Shown here: positions 7,575 through 11,039 of the stretch, piece by piece
Layout: each line of letters starts with the position of its first letter
Position numbering within the stretch: position 1 is the first letter of the stretch
Source of the DNA: Rickettsia typhi
GTDB taxonomy: Bacteria > Pseudomonadota > Alphaproteobacteria > Rickettsiales > UBA1997
Assembly: GCA_945902255.1 (NCBI GenBank)
Contig: CAMDMO010000045.1
Span: 1-11,039 of the forward strand
Direction: 5' to 3'
DNA: 11,039 nucleotides
Program-made: the position numbers and the translations under genes
Notes under the pieces: generated by a model
The model's input: only the letters and a program-made list of their open reading frames with translations
What the model was told of the DNA's origin: nothing
The model's database searches: none

Positions 7575-8039
7575 ATGAAATGCGAAAAAACTGCTAAAAC
7601 TCTTTCTTGTTTGTTAAATTTAATTGAAAAAAGAAATAAAATTTTAGAAAAATACTTCACCCCTATTCTGCTTTTAACCATAAGAATAATGATCGCAATG
7701 GTGTTTTTAAAAAGTGGACTAACTAAAATCGCCAGTTTTGATTCAACAATATTTTTATTTGAAAATGAATATAATGTTCCGCTTTTAAATCCAGTTTTTG
7801 CGGCTTATTTGACAACATTTTTTGAACTCACTTGTTCAATTTTCTTAATTATTGGATTAGCAGCTCGCCCTGCGGCCTTGATATTATTAGCCTTAACTTC
7901 AGTAATTCAATTTTTAGTAATGCCAAATCCAGAACATTTTTATTGGATGGCATTGCTTGCAACAATAATTGCCTTTGGAGCGGGATGTTTTTCTTTTGAT
8001 TATTTTATCAAAAAATGTGCTAAAAAATGTAGCTCATAA
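7575..8039 (+). CDS. DoxX-family inner-membrane protein of the bufferin cluster
   Basis: A 154-residue integral membrane protein with four predicted helices at about 28-46, 72-95, 98-116 and 121-140, and cysteines near both ends (C3, C12, and C148, C152). The motif FLKSGLTKIASFDSTIFLFE (44-63) followed by NEYNVPLL (64-71) is the form of DoxX repeatedly found beside DUF692/DUF2063 genes. Its biochemical role is not established; quinone-linked redox chemistry or help in precursor modification or export are suggestions from the wider DoxX family. Unlike most genes here it has a good ribosome binding site, AAGGA (7561-7565), nine bases before the ATG, consistent with the 41-base gap after bufC that would prevent translational coupling. 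It is the last gene of the plus-strand run and is followed by the large inverted repeat, which probably terminates transcription. Confidence 0.9.
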   Translation: MKCEKTAKTLSCLLNLIEKRNKILEKYFTPILLLTIRIMIAMVFLKSGLTKIASFDSTIFLFENEYNVPLLNPVFAAYLTTFFELTCSIFLIIGLAARPAALILLALTSVIQFLVMPNPEHFYWMALLATIIAFGAGCFSFDYFIKKCAKKCSS

Positions 8040-8056
8040 CCCGAAAGAGAGTTTAT

Positions 8057-8186
8057 AGGTTCAAGTTTCAAAAATCACACTTCGACAAGCTCAGTGTGAC
8101 ATTGTGAGATCTTTTAATAATTATCAAAGTTAATCTTGCGATGTCACACTGAGCTTGTCGAAGTGTGATTTTTGAAACTTGAACCT
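8057..8186. repeat. 46-bp perfect inverted repeat built from two palindromic repeat copies; probable bidirectional terminator
   Basis: Bases 8057-8102 and 8141-8186 are exact reverse complements over 46 bp, separated by a 38-base A/T-rich spacer. Each arm contains the core TCACACTTCGACAAGCTC followed by AGTGTGA, itself a small hairpin with 7-bp arms (left copy 8075-8099). The core belongs to a type of short palindromic repeat seen in many bacterial genomes, with the TTCGACA(A/G)GCTCAG signature, and a third copy occurs at 9876-9922. The element fills the gap between the convergent DoxX and bufA genes, so folded RNA from either strand would be a very stable stem and could end both transcripts and protect both 3' ends. 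No protein is encoded in it and no transposase is nearby. Confidence 0.9.
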
Positions 8187-8215
8187 TAAAACTACCCCAA
8201 TAACCATCGCCAAAA

Positions 8216-8479
8216 CTAGCTTTTTAAGCTACCATTAACCAATCTTTCACAAGCTCCTTTTGGCAATAAAACCCACTCAGTTTTTGATCCATCAGCTTTA
8301 GCTTCTCCAGCGCAAGAATGAGTTTGTTTGGTATCAGCACAATCATTTTTACCAGCCTTCACAACGCCATAACATTTTTCTAATTTTCCATTTGATTCTT
8401 CTTTTGCTTGAGCTGATAAAGCCATAAGAGACGCGCTTCCAATTAAAACTGAAGCAATAAAATTTTTCTTGATAGACAT
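8216..8479 (-). CDS. bufA: BufA1-type bufferin precursor (DUF2282), secreted four-cysteine RiPP
   Basis: An 87-residue precursor with a Sec-type signal peptide: basic MSIKKN, hydrophobic FIASVLIGSASLMAL, and a cleavage site after LSAQA (about residue 25). The mature part has exactly four cysteines, C36, C47, C56 and C77, in the DUF2282 pattern KCYGVVKAGKNDCA (35-48), HSCAG (54-58), W69 and LPKGACE (72-78). In characterised bufferins the MNIO enzyme turns some of these cysteines into thiooxazole groups and the exported product binds copper, raising copper tolerance. That chemistry is inferred here from family membership. Unlike the standard order with the precursor first, this gene is convergent to bufB-bufC-DoxX and separated from them by the inverted repeat, so it must be transcribed independently. 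There is no clear Shine-Dalgarno sequence before the ATG at 8479. Confidence 0.93.
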   Translation of the reverse strand: MSIKKNFIASVLIGSASLMALSAQAKEESNGKLEKCYGVVKAGKNDCADTKQTHSCAGEAKADGSKTEWVLLPKGACERLVNGSLKS

Positions 8480-8508
8480 ACTTGATTTATTTTAAAGTTT
8501 ATAAAAAG

Positions 8509-8533
8509 TTCGCACAACCTAAAATAAGGTTTT
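8509..8533 (-). promoter_or_regulatory. Possible ECF-sigma-type promoter and inverted repeat upstream of bufA
   Basis: On the minus strand AAAACC (8533-8528) is followed after 15 bases by CGAA (8512-8509), 29 bases before the bufA ATG. This resembles ECF-sigma promoters with an AACC-type -35 and a CGAA-type -10; as I remember it, the Caulobacter SigF promoters that drive bufferin operons under heavy-metal stress have this shape with a spacer of about 16. The -35 half also forms a 5-bp inverted repeat, AACCT (8516-8520) with AGGTT (8527-8531), that could alternatively be a small operator. No sigma or anti-sigma gene is visible in the window. Confidence 0.35.
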
Positions 8534-8606
8534 CTTACTTTCAATTAAAATGATAAAAAACTAGTTGCAAAAAACTTTAGCCCAAACTATCCTGCGCGGC
8601 TCTTTG

Positions 8607-8616
8607 TTGCTATATA
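8607..8616 (+). promoter_or_regulatory. Candidate extended -10 promoter of rpsP
   Basis: TTGC followed by TATATA (8611-8616) provides a TGn-extended -10 box about 90 bases upstream of the rpsP ATG. No convincing -35 lies at the right distance. It points away from bufA, giving a divergent intergenic region (8480-8705) that holds both genes' control signals and no further gene that I can see. Confidence 0.3.
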
Positions 8617-8705
8617 CTTAAATTAATTAGGTGTTAGAAATAATATTTCAGCAATTTTTGGTCAACAACTTTTGGCCGAACTTACTTTACAAAATTTAAA
8701 AACAA

Positions 8706-9074
8706 ATGTTAAAAATTCGTCTTTCTAGAGGTGGTAGAAAAAATCTTCCTTTTTATCGCATCCTTGTTACAAACCACACTTCTCCAAGAGATAGTAAGTT
8801 TCTTGAAAAAATTGGAACCTACAATCCATTAGTTGAAGAAGATAATGAAAATCGCATTAAAATTGATAAAGAACGCGCTGAGTATTGGCTTTCAGTTGGC
8901 GCTAAACCAACCGAAAAATTATCAAAATTTTTAATTTCTCTTGGCGTTAAAGGCGCTGAAAAATATAAACCAGCTTTCAAAGTTAAGCAAAAAGGTGAAG
9001 GCTTAAAGAAAAAAGCTTTAGAAAAGCTAAAAAAAGAACAAGAAGCTAAAGCTCAAGAAAGCGCTGCTGCGTAG
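8706..9074 (+). CDS. rpsP: 30S ribosomal protein S16
   Basis: A 122-residue S16, a primary assembly protein of the small ribosomal subunit that binds 16S rRNA. The start MLKIRLSRGGRKNLPFYRIL, the SPRDSKFLEKIGTYNPLVEE segment (27-46) and RAEYWLSVGAKPTEKLSKFL (57-76) are the family core. Beyond about residue 85 there is a charged, lysine/alanine/glutamate-rich tail ending in ESAAA, longer than the 80-90 residues of many bacteria but like the extended tails of several alphaproteobacterial S16 proteins. The usual companions rimM, trmD and rplS do not follow; instead a strong terminator closes the transcript, so it appears monocistronic. The preceding leader is A-rich without a Shine-Dalgarno sequence. 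Confidence 0.97.
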   Translation: MLKIRLSRGGRKNLPFYRILVTNHTSPRDSKFLEKIGTYNPLVEEDNENRIKIDKERAEYWLSVGAKPTEKLSKFLISLGVKGAEKYKPAFKVKQKGEGLKKKALEKLKKEQEAKAQESAAA

Positions 9075-9088
9075 TTGAATAATTATAT

Positions 9089-9120
9089 AACCCCGCTGTT
9101 TAAAAAAGCGGGGTTTTCTT
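9089..9120 (+). terminator. Rho-independent terminator of rpsP
   Basis: AACCCCGCT (9089-9097) and AGCGGGGTT (9107-9115) form a perfect 9-bp GC-rich stem with a nine-base loop, followed by a T-rich tract TTTTCTT. It begins 14 bases after the rpsP stop and is the best intrinsic terminator in the window. Confidence 0.92.
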
Positions 9121-9166
9121 CTGAAAAAAACACTGTTTAAAAGATATTCTCTCTACTTCTCTTAAA

Positions 9167-9793
9167 ATGTCTTCACCGCTTCCCTCTCAGATTCTTATTG
9201 CTAGCAATAATAAGGGAAAGTTTATTGAAATAGAGCATCTTCTTAATCAAATCAATATTACCTCAATTCCATCTTTTCAATTTAACCTTGAAGAACCGGC
9301 AGAAACAGAAGATAGTTTTGCAAAAAACTCTTTATTAAAAGCTAAATATTACGCTAAAAAAACTAATATTTTTTCTCTAGCTGACGATTCTGGTCTATGT
9401 ATTGAATCCTTAAATAACCAACCTGGAGTTCATTCTGCGCGATTTGCCTTGGATGAAAAAACTGGCGAAAAAAACTTTCCTCTCGCTTTTAAAAAAATTT
9501 TTAATGAGTTGGAAAAAAATAATATCGATCCTAACTCTCGCCCAGCAGCTTATTTTATTTGCAATATTACTCTTTTTGATCCAAAAACTGATTTTTCAAT
9601 TTCTTTTGAAGGAAGAGTTGATGGAGTAATAACCTTTCCAGCTCGCGGCGATAAAGGATTTGGCTATGATGCAATTTTTATAAAAAATGGCATGGATAAA
9701 ACTTTTGCAGAAATTGATCCTCAACTAAAAGACCAAATTTCTCATCGCGCTGATGCATTTAATAAACTTGTGAATTGGTTAAAAAATATTTAA
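9167..9793 (+). CDS. rdgB: XTP/dITP diphosphatase (HAM1/RdgB family)
   Basis: A 208-residue house-cleaning enzyme that hydrolyses deaminated purine nucleotides (dITP, XTP, ITP) to monophosphates and pyrophosphate, keeping them out of DNA and RNA. Visible family motifs are ILIASNNKGKFIEIEHLL (9-26) for triphosphate binding, ETEDSFAKNSLLKAKYYA (46-63), SLADDSGLCIESLNNQPGVH (70-89) with the catalytic acidic pair at D73/D74, the GYDAIF (166-171) base-recognition loop and SHRADAF (192-198). Length is normal. It starts 51 bases after the end of the rpsP terminator loop region and is followed by a 182-base gap with a palindromic repeat, so it probably forms its own transcription unit. A shorter overlapping reading frame inside it is not a gene. 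Confidence is high. Confidence 0.96.
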   Translation: MSSPLPSQILIASNNKGKFIEIEHLLNQINITSIPSFQFNLEEPAETEDSFAKNSLLKAKYYAKKTNIFSLADDSGLCIESLNNQPGVHSARFALDEKTGEKNFPLAFKKIFNELEKNNIDPNSRPAAYFICNITLFDPKTDFSISFEGRVDGVITFPARGDKGFGYDAIFIKNGMDKTFAEIDPQLKDQISHRADAFNKLVNWLKNI

Positions 9794-9875
9794 TTTATAT
9801 TTGAAAAAACAAAGTTTGTGATTATTTAATTTAGTCTATAACTCTAGCGTTGATATTGTTATATTTTAAAATACC

Positions 9876-9922
9876 GAACCTAAAAATCACACTTCGACAG
9901 GCTCAGTGTGATTTTTAGGTTC
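9876..9922. repeat. Third palindromic repeat copy, 18-bp perfect stem
   Basis: GAACCTAAAAATCACACT (9876-9893) and AGTGTGATTTTTAGGTTC (9905-9922) pair perfectly around the 11-base loop TCGACAGGCTC. The core is the same as in the element at 8057-8186, with one A-to-G change in the loop. It lies between rdgB and dnaJ, where it could end the rdgB transcript or form a 5' leader hairpin for dnaJ, depending on where dnaJ transcription starts. The rest of the gap (9794-9975) is A/T-rich with no other recognisable element. Confidence 0.9.
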
Positions 9923-9975
9923 TTGATTATAGCAACTATAAACACTTAAACAAAAAACAACTTATCTCAAATAAA

Positions 9976-11039
9976 ATGAGCAATAAAACAGACTATTACC
10001 AAATATTAGGTGTCGCAAAAAACGCTTCAATTGATGAGATCAAAAAAGCCTATCGTAAGTTGGCAATGCAATATCATCCCGATCGTAATCCTGGTAATAA
10101 AGAGGCGGAAGCAAAATTTAAGGAAGCAACGGAAGCTTATGAAGTTTTAAAAGATGATCAAAAAAGATCAGCTTATGATAAATTTGGTCATCAAGCTTTT
10201 GAACAAGGTGGAGGCTCCAGAGGCGGCAATGGCGGTGGTCACGGTGGCTTTGATGGTTTTGATTTTAACGATATTTTTAGCAATTTCTCTGATATTTTCG
10301 GCGAAATGGGCGGCGGTGGAAGACAAGCTAAAAAAAGAAGCGCGGCTCAGCGCGGCTCCGACATTCGCTATAATCTTGAAATTTCACTCGAAGAAGCATT
10401 TCGCGGCGTAACTGAAAAAATTTCTTTTTCAATTCCAAGTGCTTGCGAACCTTGCAAAGGCAGCGGCGCACAAAATGGTGAAAAACCTAGTGAATGCACA
10501 AGTTGCAAAGGCTCTGGTCGAGTTCGCGCACAACAAGGATTTTTTGTAGTAGAAAGAACTTGTGACAATTGCGCTGGCACTGGTCAAGTAATTAAAAATC
10601 CTTGCAAAACCTGTCGTGGACAAGGTCGCGCTAATAAAGATAAAACCCTATCAGTAAAAATTCCTGCCGGAGTTGATGAAGGAAGCAGAATTCGCCTTTC
10701 TGGTGAGGGAGAAGCTGGCATTAGAGGGGGAGAAGCTGGCGATCTTTATGTATTTATCACAATTCGTAAACATCAATTTTTTACTCGCAAAGAAAATGAT
10801 ATTTATTTCGAAATTCCAATTAAATTTACCACTGCCGCTTTAGGCGGTGAAATTGAAATTCCAACAATTGATAGCTCAAAAGCTAAATTAAAAATTCCAG
10901 AAGGTTCCCAAAATCACGATCAATTCCGCTTAAAATCTAAGGGAATGTCGGTTTTAAATGCTGGCGGCAGAACGGGAGATATGTATGTTAAAATTAACAT
11001 CGAAACTCCGGTTAAACTTTCAAGTGAGGAAAGAGATTT
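9976..11039 (+). CDS. dnaJ: Chaperone protein DnaJ (Hsp40, type I), C-terminus cut off
   Basis: The co-chaperone that delivers unfolded clients to DnaK and stimulates its ATPase. The 354 visible codons include all type I domains in order: J domain (1-70) with HPD at 34-36, a glycine/phenylalanine-rich linker (about 77-115), the zinc-binding domain with four repeats CEPCKGSG (157-164), CTSCKGSG (174-181), CDNCAGTG (196-203) and CKTCRGQG (210-217), and the client-binding C-terminal domains to the window edge. Only roughly the last 20-30 residues should be missing relative to the usual ~375. The ATG at 9976 is fixed by the conserved DYYQILGV opening and is preceded by an A-rich stretch without a Shine-Dalgarno sequence. 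dnaK, often directly upstream, is not there. The sequence looks fully functional. Confidence 0.98.
   Translation, partial: MSNKTDYYQILGVAKNASIDEIKKAYRKLAMQYHPDRNPGNKEAEAKFKEATEAYEVLKDDQKRSAYDKFGHQAFEQGGGSRGGNGGGHGGFDGFDFNDIFSNFSDIFGEMGGGGRQAKKRSAAQRGSDIRYNLEISLEEAFRGVTEKISFSIPSACEPCKGSGAQNGEKPSECTSCKGSGRVRAQQGFFVVERTCDNCAGTGQVIKNPCKTCRGQGRANKDKTLSVKIPAGVDEGSRIRLSGEGEAGIRGGEAGDLYVFITIRKHQFFTRKENDIYFEIPIKFTTAALGGEIEIPTIDSSKAKLKIPEGSQNHDQFRLKSKGMSVLNAGGRTGDMYVKINIETPVKLSSEERD

Noticed and set aside
8516..8531. CueR/MerR-type copper operator
   Set aside because: The AACCT...AGGTT dyad is too short and lacks the wide, 19-base-spaced promoter arrangement expected for MerR-family regulators.
8057..9922. 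CRISPR array or insertion sequence
   Set aside because: Only three repeat copies occur, in mixed orientation and without regular spacers, and no cas or transposase gene is present. They are dispersed palindromic elements.
8141..9922. Invertible DNA switch flipping bufA between the repeat copies at 8141-8186 and 9876-9922
   Set aside because: These copies are in inverted orientation, but the segment would also carry the essential rpsP and rdgB, inversion would not place bufA ahead of bufB, and no recombinase gene is nearby.
10368..10623. Minus-strand open frames opposite dnaJ
   Set aside because: They lie wholly within the zinc-finger region of dnaJ, show no recognisable protein family, and are explained as reverse-strand shadows of its codons.

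Overview
The window is AT-rich DNA that most resembles an alphaproteobacterium near the Rickettsiales. This rests on remembered family features rather than a search: the ferredoxin-NADP reductase is of the rickettsial TrxR-like type, and a frameshifted coiled-coil gene belongs to a family (DUF1640) common in Rickettsiales and relatives. Against a strictly parasitic lifestyle stand metE, a biosynthetic methionine synthase, and a bufferin metal-defence cluster. A free-living or facultatively host-associated deep-branching lineage is therefore plausible, but this is inference.

Layout. 1-1195 (-) is the N-terminal half of metE, running off the left edge. 1276-1577 (-) is a DUF1640-type coiled-coil/membrane gene broken by one frameshift. 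1749-4006 (+) is a two-gene unit, ferredoxin-NADP reductase and a LolC/E lipoprotein-release permease, overlapping by one base. 4047-5015 (-) is a zinc-free quinone oxidoreductase, convergent to it. 5083-8039 (+) is a run of four genes: a PolB-like 3'-5' exonuclease, a DUF692/MNIO iron oxidase (bufB), a DUF2063 partner protein (bufC) and a DoxX-family membrane protein. 8057-8186 is a near-perfect inverted pair of a palindromic repeat. 8216-8479 (-) is a secreted four-cysteine DUF2282 precursor (bufA). 8706-9074 (+) is rpsP with its own terminator, 9167-9793 (+) is rdgB, a third copy of the palindromic repeat lies at 9876-9922, and 9976-11039 (+) is dnaJ, cut by the right edge.

The most interesting system is the bufferin-type RiPP locus. 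The precursor (BufA), the multinuclear iron oxidase that modifies its cysteines (BufB), the partner (BufC) and a DoxX membrane protein are all present. The precursor is not at the head of the operon, as in the usual bufA-bufB-bufC order. It lies on the opposite strand, convergent with the B-C-DoxX genes, behind a strong hairpin element, and may have its own ECF-sigma-like promoter. The likely job, from characterised relatives, is to sequester copper or related metals in the periplasm. The remaining genes are housekeeping functions: translation, nucleotide-pool cleaning, protein folding, lipoprotein export and redox.
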